A DNA stretch of 64,000 nucleotides from Rhododendron vialii. Taxonomy: Eukaryota; Streptophyta; Magnoliopsida; Ericales; Ericaceae. The notes below the pieces were generated by a model. That model was not told the DNA's origin. It saw nothing but the letters and a program-made list of their open reading frames with translations, and searched no databases. The stretch is from contig NC_080567.1 in NCBI RefSeq assembly GCF_030253575.1, forward strand, positions 38,797,001 through 38,861,000. The letters run 5' to 3'. Positions 1 to 9,712 of the stretch are shown one piece after another (position 1 is the first letter of the stretch; the number at the start of each line of letters is the position of its first letter). A program made the position numbers and the translations under genes.

Positions 1-998
1 GACAAGCTAACATAACCACTGATCATGGTGTTCCACGAGAAAGTGTCTCGCTCTACCATCTGGTCAAATAGCTCCCGAGCAGAAACAACATCCCCTGCTT
101 TCACATAGCACATGATCATAGAATTCCATGTGATCACGTTTCTTCCAAACCTCTCACCATCTCTTATTCTGCCATCAAGAGAACAAGGGATTTGGTCAAA
201 GAAGCATCGAGCTTCATCAACTCTTCCTCTTTGACCATACCCAGCAATCAAAGTGTTATAAGCATAAACTAAATCTTCTCTACCACCAGCACGTTCCCCA
301 TATCCAAGTAAGACTCCAGCAGCTTTGTCTAATTCCCCATTCTGAATTAGACCGGATACAAGTGCACTAAGAGAAGCCGCATCGCGCTCGGGCATTCTCT
401 CAAAAAACTCAATTGCACTTTTCACATCACCATTATGTAAAAAACCGGAAATCACAGCGTTCCAAGAAACTACATTCCGCTTAGGCATGCAGTTGAAAAG
501 GTGCAATGCTTCATCCATCCTCCCATTCCGTGCATACCCAGTAATCATTGTATTCCAAGAAACAAAATCTCTCTCTGGCATTTGATCAAACAAGTACCTC
601 CCCTCCTCTACATATCTGCCCCCACGACACGATAAGTAGCCCGATAACATCAAATTCCACGACACAACATCTCTCTCTGGTATTTGATTGAACAACATCC
701 TTGCCTTAGTCATCTCCCTACGTCGGACATAACCAGTAATCATTGAATTCCATGTTACCGTATTTCGTTCAGTCATTTTGTCAAAAAGCTTCTTAGCATC
801 ATCGAGTCGGCCACTTTGAATGAAATTCGTGATTTTTCTGTTGAGTCTACGTACCTCTGGAGCCTGCTCATTCTGGGTGGATGTCGACACGAAATGTAGA
901 GGCAGGGAACATGGGTTATTGAGAATGGAACTTGTGATTGAGCGGAGCAGCCATTGAGGTCTCCTTCTGAAGAAAAAGGTGACCTTGATTCTGAACAT
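1..998 (-). CDS. MEF9: PLS-type PPR protein, MEF9-like mitochondrial RNA editing factor (5' part; 3' end outside window)
   Basis: Open on the minus strand from an ATG at 998 to the window edge, giving the first ~332 residues without an intron. An in-frame stop lies a few codons upstream and this is the first ATG after it. The first ~40 residues are rich in Arg, Ser and hydrophobics with no acidic residue (start MFRIKVTFFFRRRPQW), as in a mitochondrial presequence. Tandem PPR units follow, with recurring VTWNSMITGY, VSWNTMITGYARNGRMDEA and ITWNSMIMCYVKAGD blocks of alternating PLS length, ending near FSWNTMISGYVSL. From memory the closest match is Arabidopsis At1g62260 (MEF9), an E-class PPR protein for C-to-U editing of mitochondrial nad7. 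The E domain would lie outside the window. The first codons and upstream region are copied again at 4.1-4.6 kb. Family call is strong; orthology is inferred. Confidence 0.92.
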   Translation of the reverse strand, partial: MFRIKVTFFFRRRPQWLLRSITSSILNNPCSLPLHFVSTSTQNEQAPEVRRLNRKITNFIQSGRLDDAKKLFDKMTERNTVTWNSMITGYVRRREMTKARMLFNQIPERDVVSWNLMLSGYLSCRGGRYVEEGRYLFDQMPERDFVSWNTMITGYARNGRMDEALHLFNCMPKRNVVSWNAVISGFLHNGDVKSAIEFFERMPERDAASLSALVSGLIQNGELDKAAGVLLGYGERAGGREDLVYAYNTLIAGYGQRGRVDEARCFFDQIPCSLDGRIRDGERFGRNVITWNSMIMCYVKAGDVVSARELFDQMVERDTFSWNTMISGYVSL

Positions 999-1530
999 CT
1001 TGTGAAAACAGATCACCAAGACCCATCCCCCTCTTCAATAGCAATTGTAAGACAATCCACTTTGCTGGTTTGTGCTCAACCGTGTTTGTTGGAGCTGCTT
1101 CTGAGAACGTTGTGCTTCCTTGTAGAAGCCTTGTTTCTTTAGGAACGTTAAAGAAGCCTTGTTCTTTACAAGGGTAGACACAACTAGCTTGATGTTTGCT
1201 CTCTTCCTGGCAACAGCAGTAGTTAGTAGTTACGGTTGGTTTGCTTTTCAAGTCCTTTAAACCCTACATAGTTACCAGCTAGCGGAGTAGTATTTTTCAC
1301 GATTTACACAAACATAGAAGGGAGAGAATTTGTATCAGATATTCATGCAAAATCATGTGGTAGTGTAATCTTATAAATTATGTGCAATTGTTCTCCATAG
1401 TCCATTGGATTAAAAGAAATCAACAATTGTCATAATAATATTACATGTGAATTTTTTTGCTTAAGTAGTTAATTTTTTTCTTTTTCTTTTCCTTTTTTTG
1501 GGTTAACTACAAAAGTTAAGTTCCTCCTGT
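950..1530 (-). repeat. MEF9 5' region, copy A of a segmental duplication
   Basis: This stretch holds the first codons and upstream leader/promoter of the MEF9-like gene. It aligns by eye with 4110-4625 in the same orientation over several hundred bases, with small substitutions and an indel of roughly 70 bases near 1380-1450. Both copies end in the same motif (gggttaactacaaaagttaa, near 1500 and 4594). Copy A is attached to the intact gene and is the functional one. Confidence 0.8.
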
Positions 1531-1765
1531 AACTTTGTAACTTTTGATTGTGTGAAGGTGTCTGAGATCTTGGCGTTCACATTTTATGAAATCGAGTACT
1601 GCAAAACATGTATTTTCTTGGACGTAAATAAATGTATTTCCATAGAACTATTTCAATTTTTTTTCACCAAATTAAAGTGCTAAAAAATAAAAATATCATA
1701 TGGAGAAATATATTTTTCGAGGGTTTGAAAATGCACGTATTCCTATAGTGGACAACACTTAAAAG

Positions 1766-1782
1766 GGACGGAGGGAGTAACG
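1766..1782. repeat. Single terminal-repeat end of a Stowaway-like MITE
   Basis: The sequence gggacggagggagta reads in reverse as the tactccctccgtccc terminus common in plant Stowaway/mariner MITEs. I see no convincing partner terminus upstream, so this is probably a truncated relic. Confidence 0.35.
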
Positions 1783-1965
1783 TCTATTACCAGTTTCCAT
1801 GGATACAGAATACAGAAGAAACAGTAGTAATAAGAACCATGCTGATACAAGCAATACCAAATTCCTAAACAAAGAGTAAGATTTTGCAGTCAATTTCTCT
1901 CATTACTTGTGTGTGCTCTGACGCACACGAGCTTCAGAAACAAAGAAGGAACAAATGAATCTTAC

Positions 1966-2081
1966 TGACGCACCTCACTCAAACCTGCAGTCAATTTCCG
2001 GAGCGCTGCAGTCCCTTCTTTGAGCTTTGCAAGATCCTTGTCAATCTTGACTTTTTTTGCAGACAATGCCTTCAATTCCTC
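1966..2081 (-). pseudogene. Orphan coiled-coil exon, copy 1
   Basis: A 116-base minus-strand segment has a good acceptor (aacag at 2082) and donor (gtaag at 1965). It encodes a charged heptad-like peptide beginning EELKALSAKKVKIDKDLAK and ending LTAGLSEVR. No neighbouring exon could be linked to it: MEF9 lies immediately downstream. A second diverged copy is at 3384-3615. I do not recognise the parent gene. It is probably a stranded exon of a duplicated coiled-coil gene, although an uncalled real exon cannot be excluded. Confidence 0.4.
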
Positions 2082-2864
2082 CTGTTAGAAAGACAAAAAA
2101 CAGCACAAATATTTTTAAATAGACAAACAATTTCTTAAAAATTCTAAGCTCAGCTCCCTAGTCCCATCTCATTTTTCCGAATCAATTAACCAGACGAAAT
2201 CGGATATCATAACTACAAATATTTCTGTATTATTAAAATTCTTTTTTGGAGGAAAATACAAGAGAAAGCCTGAGAGATGCAAATTGCCCAATTGATGAAG
2301 ATTTAAGAGGAGGCTAAGTCCCTTCCCTTCCCTTGTGTTTCCTCCTTCCTCAAAATCAATCATGCAGGTGTGTGTTGTGTATGTGCTCATTATTCAGATG
2401 CTCTGGAGTCTGGACCATGAACAGTGGTGGATCCAGACTAGGACCACCGTGGGCACAGGCCCACACTGCTTCTTCTTTTTCTTTTTTCTAAAGTTTTAGT
2501 TCTAGTTCTAGTTCTTTCTTCTTTTTTTCCTGAAAATGGTAGTTTTAGTTTTATCAGAATCAAACGGTTATTGCTTGTTATATATAGTTCATCAACCAAT
2601 TAGTTTCCACATATTGAAGATATCTTGCTCAATACCTGAAAATTGGTAGTTTTAGTCTCATTACGTGCTTGAATTGTTGCAAAAACATGCCCCACATAAT
2701 GAATGTGTCTAATTATCAAAGTAGAAATCCGGTATGAACTCTTGGCCCAGTATGTACAATGAACATTGCTCCCCACTGTTTAGGTGGGTAAACAAAATAG
2801 TACTCCAAAACCTAAGAGCTCCTACTAGTTTCTCACGATGTAAACAACTAACAAGCGCGCAAGC

Positions 2865-2973
2865 CACCGTCAATCGCCAACAACCATATCAAGTTGTGGG
2901 ACTGTCTCCAATCATCCCCGCCCATACCCCCAATGATTGGAGGCTAGATGGGTTATGTTATTGTTGTTGTTGA
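2865..2973 (+). repeat. SINE-like element 3' part, copy 1 (GTT-repeat tail)
   Basis: The segment ending in ttattgttgttgttg shares about 70 bases with the reverse complement of 32785-32870, including the core cccgcccataccccc and ctagatgggtt. Two dispersed copies in opposite orientation that both end in the same short (TTG)n tail fit a SINE family. The 5' limit is not clear. Confidence 0.55.
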
Positions 2974-3383
2974 GGTGTGTGTTGTGTGCGGGGTTAGGGT
3001 TTTCAAGGCCTTTACTTATTATGAATAGAATCCAATAACCGACTCAACTCCGAAATTACAGATCAAGCCAAAAATTGTCAATAGAACAACCTAACTAATC
3101 CAGTCAAAGATTTAATTCAGTATCACAAATACTGAAAATCGTTGCCAGAAATTTTCCTTCTACGTTCTAACTATTGTTGTTTCACTTAAAAATTCGTTGC
3201 TAATGTGTTAATGCTTGGCCCTAATTTTATTTTGGTATTTACCGTGTTAAGAAAGAACGACACTGATAAAAGGACTACAAAGAGTTGGATTTTGCTGTCA
3301 ATTTCTTTGATCGCTGCTGGTACTAGGAAGAGAGACGCACACGACGAGCTTCAGAGAAAAAAGAAAAGAAAATGAATCCTTAC

Positions 3384-3615
3384 CGATGACGCAAGTAACG
3401 CGCTCTCCAACACTTGAGCACGTGCCCGGAGCTTCTCAGTATCTTCTCTTGTCCGTGAAATCGCTTCATCTCTCTTGTCACACTCTCTCTTTTTAACCTC
3501 GCAGTGTCTTTCTTGATTATCGCAGTCCCTTCCCTTGCTTGAGAGAGATCTGCAAGAAATTTTGTTGTCCCTCTGTCTGGACTCTTCTTCTTTTATAAAA
3601 TGCCTTCAATTCCTC
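3384..3615 (-). pseudogene. Orphan coiled-coil exon, copy 2, frameshifted
   Basis: The segment has an acceptor (ctcag at 3616) and donor (gtaagg at 3383) matching copy 1 at 1966-2081. It starts with the same EELKA but then needs at least two frame changes to stay open. The pieces ADLSQAREGTAIIKKDTAR and ECDKRDEAISRTREDTEK are in different frames, and the last open stretch ends LESALLASS. The strongly heptad-like charge pattern shows former coiled-coil coding. With two disruptions it is best called a pseudoexon. Confidence 0.45.
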
Positions 3616-3744
3616 CTGAGAGATAGAAAGACCGACGACAAACAGCACAAAAAAGAAGTTTTTTAAAAACATACAATTTCTTTAAATTCGGAGCTCAGCG
3701 CCCTAGTCTCGTCTCATTTTGCCAAATTAATTAACGAGAAATTT

Positions 3745-3932
3745 TTCGGCGTCGGGTGGATACACGTGGTGCACGCTTGAGGCGCATCTGAGCCGTCTAT
3801 TTCGATTTTGAGAGTGGTGGAGTAAGAAGAGAGAGGATTTCAATATAAGCGTCCAACACAAAACACTTTTGAACGGCTTAAATGGGCTATTCGGATACCA
3901 CGTGAGCCGTGCTCACATGGTACCCACCCGGT
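3745..3932. repeat. Foldback (MITE-like) insertion
   Basis: The left end (cgtcgggtggatacacgtgg) and the reverse complement of the right end (cgggtgggtaccatgtgagc) form imperfect arms. It interrupts the second copy of the duplicated block relative to copy 1, where the flanking sequence (aaattaattaac to ttaaccagatgaaatcgg) is continuous. The insertion is therefore younger than the duplication. Confidence 0.5.
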
Positions 3933-4109
3933 TAACCAGATGAAATCGGATATCATAACTACAAATATTTCTGAATTATAATAATTCTTTTTAGAGGAAA
4001 ATTTAAAGCCTGAGAAATGCAAATTTCCCAATTGATGAAAGGCTTGAGAATTTAAGAGGGGAAAAAACAATTCAATAGAACAACCTAACCGATCATCAAG
4101 GTATCCACT

Positions 4110-4630
4110 GGCGGCTCTGCAGCCATTGAGGTCTCCTTCTGAAGAAAAAGGTGGCCTTGATTCTGAACATCTCTTGTGGAAACAGATCGCCAAGACCCAT
4201 GCATGCCCCTCTTCAGTAGCAATCGTAAGACACTCCACTTTGCTGGTTTGTGCATCAACTGTGTTTATTGGAACTGCTTCTGAGAACGTTGTGCTTCCTT
4301 ATAGAAGCCTCGTTTCTTTAGGAACGTTATAAAAAGCCTTGTTCTTTACGAGGGTAGACACAGCTTGGTGATTGCTCTCTTCTTGACAACTGCACTAGTT
4401 ACGGTTTGGTTTGTTTTTCATGTCCTTTAAACCTTACATAGTTATCAGCTAGGAGGAGTACTCCACTTTTCACGATTTACACAAACATAGGATTTGTATC
4501 AGATATCCATGCAAAATCATGCGGTAGTGGAATCTTATAAATTAGGTGTGAATTTTTCTGCACAGGCAGTTAATTTTTTCTTTTCCTTTTTTTTGGGTTA
4601 ACTACAAAAGTTAAGTTCCTCCTGAAACAG
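4110..4630 (-). pseudogene. MEF9 5' region, copy B (start codon plus leader/promoter only)
   Basis: Diverged copy of 950-1530 in the same orientation. The ATG and about 16 codons (MFRIKATFFFRRRPQW) are preserved. The coding match then stops at 4120, where unrelated sequence gives a stop within a few codons. No PPR motif follows, so this is a detached promoter and 5' end, not a second gene. Confidence 0.7.
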
Positions 4631-5043
4631 TTGTTCTTATTGTGATGTACACAAATTTTTGTTTTGGATGGAGATTTTATTGTTTACAATTGGAGATTAA
4701 ATTCTTTACACCGTTAGTGTAAATATCTGTTTCCTCCAAATCAATTATATTGCGTCACATCGCCATGTTTTATTGATTGATACCACTGTTTTGCAACGTG
4801 GTACAATGTAATTGATTTGGAGGAAATAAATGATTACACCAACGGTGTAAAGAATTTACTCTCTTACAATTGATAGCATCATAGCGCGCAGGAGAAAAGT
4901 TAAGGGAAGATCTCTATTTTTTGTTTTGCATTTGACTTTCCCTTTCTTTTGTTAAATAAAAATCACACTTATTTTAAAAACTCACGAAAAAGGGGAAGAA
5001 AAATAAAATAAAATAGACAGGGAGAGTGAGGATTATGTAAATG

Positions 5044-5363
5044 ATGATGCTATGGTGTCCCCGGTCATTTTGGGGACACCGTAATTTTTGGCATAACTTT
5101 ACCATTATGAGCATAACTAAAATCCATTACAAGTATAATAGAACCCAAATAAGGCATAACCAAGGAATATCCAAAAAACCAACCAAGGCATAACCAAACC
5201 TAATCAAGACATAACAAACAAGTTATGTCTTGTTATGGTTCTGTTATTGTCATAATGATTTTGGTTATGCTCATAATAGATTTTAATTATGCTCATAGTA
5301 GTTTTGTTATGCCAAAAGTTACGATATCTCCAAAATGACCGGGGACACCGAAATCATTCCCTC
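5044..5363 (+). mobile_element. MULE-type MITE, copy 1
   Basis: A 320-base element flanked by a 9-base direct repeat atgtaaatg (5035-5043 and 5364-5372). Both ends carry long inverted repeats built on ggtgtccccggtcattttgg and tttggcataac; the interior has many gcataac/gttatg repeats and no coding capacity. The 9-base target duplication and long terminal repeats are typical of Mutator-like elements, so this is a non-autonomous derivative. A second copy in opposite orientation is at 5651-5972. Confidence 0.85.
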
Positions 5364-5650
5364 ATGTAAATGACAATAAACTAACACATACTCACTACTA
5401 AAAAATAGCAATACAACAACACTCGTTTGACGTCATTTTGGCAAAACACAAATTTAGCCTGTTAGATTAAATTCATTTTATTTTTCAATCAAATTAAACG
5501 ATTTAGATGAAGTGACAAAAATGACAATCACTTCATTTGGTTTTAAGGGAAAAAAAATTTGAGATAATAAATGGTAATAAACAGAGAGATAAATATAAAA
5601 CGGTCGGGTCAATTTATCCCGAAAGATTGTTCGGGCTGACTTTATATCTA

Positions 5651-5972
5651 GAGAATGATTTCGGTGTCCCCGGTCATTTTGGGGACACCGTAACTTTTGG
5701 CATAACAAAACCGCTATGAGCATAACTAAAATCTATTATGAATATAACCAAAACCATTATAAGCATAACAAAACCATAACAAGGCATAACTTGATTGTTA
5801 TATCTTGGTTGGATTTGTTTATACCTTGATTGATTTTTTGAATATTCCTTGGTTATGCCTTATTTGAGTCCTGTTATGCTTGTAATGGATTTTAGTTATG
5901 CTCATAATGGTGAAGTTATGCCAAAAATTACGGTGTCCCCAAAATAACCGGATACACCGTAGCATCATCCCC
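5651..5972 (-). mobile_element. MULE-type MITE, copy 2 (inverted)
   Basis: A 322-base element flanked by the 9-base direct repeat ttatatcta (5642-5650 and 5973-5981). Its left end corresponds to the right end of copy 1 and vice versa, so the two are inserted in opposite orientation only about 290 bases apart. Its right end lies 46 bases upstream of the PPR-SMR start codon, inside the likely promoter or leader of that gene. Confidence 0.85.
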
Positions 5973-6018
5973 TTATATCTAACTCCCAACTGTGCTTGCC
6001 TTGGCAATCTCATCCCAA

Positions 6019-6318
6019 ATGACAATGGCTGCCTGCTTCAAGGTGTCGTCACTGCAACTGCCATGTAACCACCTCCAACCACCAGGTCCTCCACCAAATC
6101 CAATAGTCAGAGTCCGTTGCGCTCTAAGCAAGCAAGCCCACCGCTTTCTCACCTCCCTTTCCAACAACGCAGCCGCAGACGACACCTCCGTCTCCAATCG
6201 CTTAATCCGCAAATTCGTACAATCCTCTTCCAAATCCATCTCTCTCAACGCCCTCTCCCATCTCCTCTCCCCCCAAACCTCCCACCCCCACCTCTCCTCT
6301 CTCGCCTTCCCTGTAAGC

Positions 6319-6359
<41 letters not shown>

Positions 6360-7632
6360 GTGTATCTTGGGCACTTCCACGTGGTGCCTGCACCCCTTTT
6401 CCATCACACATTGGGACCTTGGGTGAGGTCCATACACAGCTTGGACTTCCACAATGTGTGATAGGAGAGGGTCCGGGCAACACTTGGCGGTACCCAAATA
6501 ACTTTTCCTCACACACACACTCTTAGACTAACTTTTGACATCGTCGTTGCAGCTGTACTTGAAAATAAGCGAAGCGACTTGGTTCGATTGGAACCCTAAG
6601 TTAGTGGCAGACCTCATCGCTTTGCTTGATAAACGAGGACAAATGGACCAAGCACAAATCCTAATGTCCGATGCCGTTTCCAAATTACAGCTTCAAGAAC
6701 GCAACCTGGCTCTCTTCTACTGCAATTTGATCGACTCTCACTCCAAACACAGATCGAAACCGGGGCTTTTCGATTCCTATACACGTCTCAAGCTGCTGAT
6801 GAGTAGTTCAAGCTCTTTATATGTGAAACGTCGCGCATTTGAAGCAATGATGAGTGGATTGTGTGCGATGGACCTACCTTTTGAAGCTGAGAATTTGATG
6901 GAAGAAATGAGAGATTTAGCACTCAAGCCATCTGTGTTTGAGTTTAGGTCTGTGATATACGCATATGGAAGATTAGGTTTGTTGAATGATATGAAGAGGT
7001 GTTTGAATCTAATGGAGAGTGAGGGTTTGGGGTTAGATACAGTTTGCTCAAATATGATCCTAACGTCATTTGGAGCTCACGGCGAACTCTCAGAGATGGT
7101 TCTATGGCTCCGAAGGATTAGGAATTCAGGTGTTGGATTATCGATTCGAACTTATAACTCGGCATTGAAGTCGTGCCCGACAATCACAGAACTGCTTCAA
7201 GACCTCGAAGGTGTTCCCACTACTATCCAAGAGTTGATGGACAATTTACAAGGTGACGAGGGCTTGTTGGTCCAAGAGTTGATTGGATCAACGGTTTTGG
7301 AGGATACAATGGAGTGGAATTCGCTTGAAGGGAAGTTGGATTTGCATGGGATGCACTTGGGGTCTGCCTATTTGATTATGTTACAGTGGAGAGAGGAGCT
7401 CCGGTCAAGGTTTAAGGAAGGGAATTGCATTGTTCCGGCAGAGATTACAGTGGTTTGCGGGATGGGAAAGCACAGTGCTGTAAGGGGAGAGTCACCAATG
7501 AAGCGATTGGTCAAACAGATGATGATTTGGATGAAATGTCCAATGAGAATTGACCGGAACAATGTTGGATGTTTTGTTGCCAAGGGACGCGTGTTGAAAG
7601 ACTGGTTAGGTTCATCTAACGCATTCTGCTAA
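6019..7632 (+). CDS. PPR-SMR protein, probably plastid (like Arabidopsis At2g17033)
   Basis: Two exons, 6019-6312 and 6553-7632, joined in phase 0 (donor gtaagc at 6313, acceptor gttgcag ending 6552), give about 457 residues. A second ATG at 6025 has better context (acaATGGct) and may be the true start. The first ~60 residues are Ser/Thr/Ala-rich and basic, like a plastid transit peptide. Helical PPR-like repeats occupy the middle (for example FEFRSVIYAYGRLGLLNDM). From about residue 359 the C-terminal SMR domain begins with LDLHGMHLG, containing the LDxH motif; the usual TGxG is CGMGKHS here. From memory, At2g17033 is one of eight Arabidopsis PPR-SMR proteins, a class including GUN1, pTAC2, SVR7 and SOT1; its role is poorly known. 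The gene converges with the minus-strand genes to its right. Confidence 0.88.
6321..6355 (+). repeat. (CT)n microsatellite in PPR-SMR intron
   Basis: About 17 CT units begin eight bases after the 5' splice site of the single intron (6313-6552). On the gene strand it is a long pyrimidine tract directly behind the donor. The same intron holds a small inverted repeat (atcacacattg at about 6401 and caatgtgtgat at about 6452). Confidence 0.9.
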
Positions 7633-8251
7633 GGCTTGTGAGAGTCGGGGAGAGTAATCCAATCATCGTGCCATAGTAGCTATCTCCATGTTTTACATGG
7701 GTCTTGTTAGAAAACTAGACAAGGAGCCTCGTTAGAAAATCTCTTGAACTGTTTGCTGCAGATGGAAATAGAGTCTGCAGCACTAGAGGAATTAATTGTA
7801 AACATTCTGTCATTTGCAAAACAGGAACCAACCTGATATTAGCATTATCTCCGCAACATAAACACATTAACCTAAACTAAAGGTATACCAAACGCATCTT
7901 TACATTGAACCTGGAATCAAAGTTGATCTCAAATGATCTTTTAGATAAACATGCAAAATTAAGTGTCCTGCAGACAAATTTCCAGTTTCCGCAGGGGAGC
8001 AGAGTAAGGAACCAAACTCGCCTAATGATCTCATTGTAATCTCTGCTCTAGCTTACATTAGTATAAGGAGCTTTCTGTTTGATGTAAACCACCTCAACAG
8101 TGCTTCAGAGTTCCTGAAGCATTGAATCTACCTCAAAAGGAAATAGGCTGGGATTTTCTGCTATATTTTTGGTTTCACATGTCTTCTGCTATTATTTTGC
8201 TGCCTACCACTTGGCAATGGCACCAAAATTACCCAGAAGCAGATGAATTGT
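7633..8251. other. Convergent intergenic spacer / 3' UTR region
   Basis: This lies between the stop of the plus-strand PPR-SMR gene and the stop of the small minus-strand gene. I see no open reading frame of note; it presumably contains both 3' UTRs. No repeat structure stands out. Confidence 0.5.
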
Positions 8252-9712
8252 TCAGATGTTAATGACAAAGGGCAGCGTGTAATACTCAAGTTCAAGTTTA
8301 ACTACATTCTTTAACCAAAAGCTCTTTGCCCACGTCTGCATCTGTTGCGGCTCAAGCCATGGATTCATTCCGATGAACATTGAAATAGTCAACTCTCCCA
8401 GCAATCCTCCAATTAAACTGCACCGGAAAGCAAAAAATAATATATCAAATACGGATCTTTTTTTTCTTTTTTTTTAACAGCAAAATACGGATCTTTACAG
8501 CAATCTCCAAGTTAGGCAAATTTTAGATAGCTGACAAGTGTGTCCTAGCCTTCCAACTCCTTTATTCCAGTTAATCCAACTGTGAGTATTTTAGATAGCT
8601 GACAATTGTGTCCTAGCCTTCCAACACCATTATTCCATTTAATCCAACTGTGAGTCTGAGTAATTATGAGATTTTTTTTTTTGGTAAATAAGTAATTATG
8701 AGATTAACCTTGATTCTACCATATTTACATGCAATACACCAAGTTGTTTAATCTTTATCACATATATTTTGGACACATGGAAACTTAATTGTACCACATT
8801 GGATAAGTGAAACAGAGCAGAATAGCTGCTGGTAATCTCTCAAGGAAATGACAAGCATTGATCCACTACTAGTGCAAGTTTCTTATTCACAGGAAATCTT
8901 GACACCCTTAATTTTTTTTAATTGGTATTAAGTATTAACCAAGCAGTCTGGCTGAATATCCCAAGTCTTCACATAAAAGGTAACGAAATCCACTTTGATA
9001 TTCTGCATATCTTTTAACTGACGTCTACGCACAATACAGTTGGCCTGTCATTGTCAACACTCCAATAAGTGGTCCTAATGTTGCTTGAACTAGGTGTGCA
9101 CTGCAGCACTGTGCACTAAATGCACCATCACAAGTCTGGGATCAGCAACAGGGAGAAGTCGGTCAAACTAGGTAGAAGCTCTTTTCTTTGAGGTACATTC
9201 TCTCACGCAAAGTAAAGTTAAAAGGAAGATTGCTCTTTTCCTGGTGCAGATTGTACGTTCACCCGAACTGTAAATAATATATCAAATTCATGAAAGATAC
9301 TCACCTGCCACTGGCAAGTAGTGTCTTGGAGAAAGAGACTTTCTTCTCTCTACCATGACTGCATTCATCGATGAGAAAATTGAGCTGTATCATCAATGAC
9401 GAGCTTGGTAGCAAGAAAACATTTTATGATCTGGTGGCTGTACAATGTGGAGTATCATTGAGGTAAGCAAACAAATAGATATATAGAGACACCAAAACAC
9501 AATTTCAGAGCCAACACTTTACCTAAGCTTTATTGCCAAAAAGACACTTGATGATGGCTTCGATATTGTCCTTCATAGGTCTCTAATCACATCACGTACC
9601 CTAATGCTCGAAAGTGAACGACAATGCCAACAGCAAAAAGCAAAAGAACCATGCATCAAAGAGTTTCCACCACCTGATAAAGCTTATTCACTTCTGTTTT
9701 CTTGTCCAACAT
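8252..9712 (-). CDS. Hypothetical small three-exon protein (about 94 aa)
   Basis: Exons 9674-9712, 9305-9384 and 8252-8417, with GT-AG borders and matching phases (0, then 2), give about 94 residues ending in TGA at 8252-8254. The two downstream exons are the better supported. They encode LNFLIDECSHGREKKVSFSK, then SLIGGLLGELTISMFIGMNP and WLEPQQMQTWAKSFWLKN, ending LEYYTLPFVINI. There is one hydrophobic stretch, possibly a membrane segment. The first exon (MLDKKTEVNKLYQ) is a guess and a short upstream ORF precedes it. An alternative exon near 9535-9585 (MKDNIEAIIKCLFGNKA) ends in a stop. Codon content and clean phase joining argue for a real gene, but I recognise no family. It lies downstream of ATR on the same strand and could alternatively be part of an ATR 3' transcript. 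Confidence 0.42.
8525..8660. repeat. Tandem duplication, about 70-base unit, two copies
   Basis: The block beginning ttttagatagctgacaa and ending aatccaactgtgagt occurs twice in direct succession with a few substitutions. It lies inside the long intron of the proposed small gene. Confidence 0.75.

Noticed and set aside
916-1251. 111-codon minus-strand ORF overlapping the MEF9 start
   Set aside because: Different frame from the PPR protein, ends within the presequence region, no recognisable content, and the region is duplicated promoter DNA.
4126-4332. Second MEF9 gene at 4.1-4.3 kb
   Set aside because: Only the first ~16 codons and leader are copied; no PPR motif follows and the frame stops.
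5979-6518. Long minus-strand ORFs antisense to the PPR-SMR first exon and intron
   Set aside because: They run through the (CT)n tract as poly Arg-Glu and mirror the real gene; no domain.
9535-9585. Short ORF MKDNIEAIIKCLFGNKA as an extra exon of the small gene
   Set aside because: It ends in an in-frame stop directly before the apparent donor, so it cannot be a through-coding exon; kept only as a possible alternative terminal exon.
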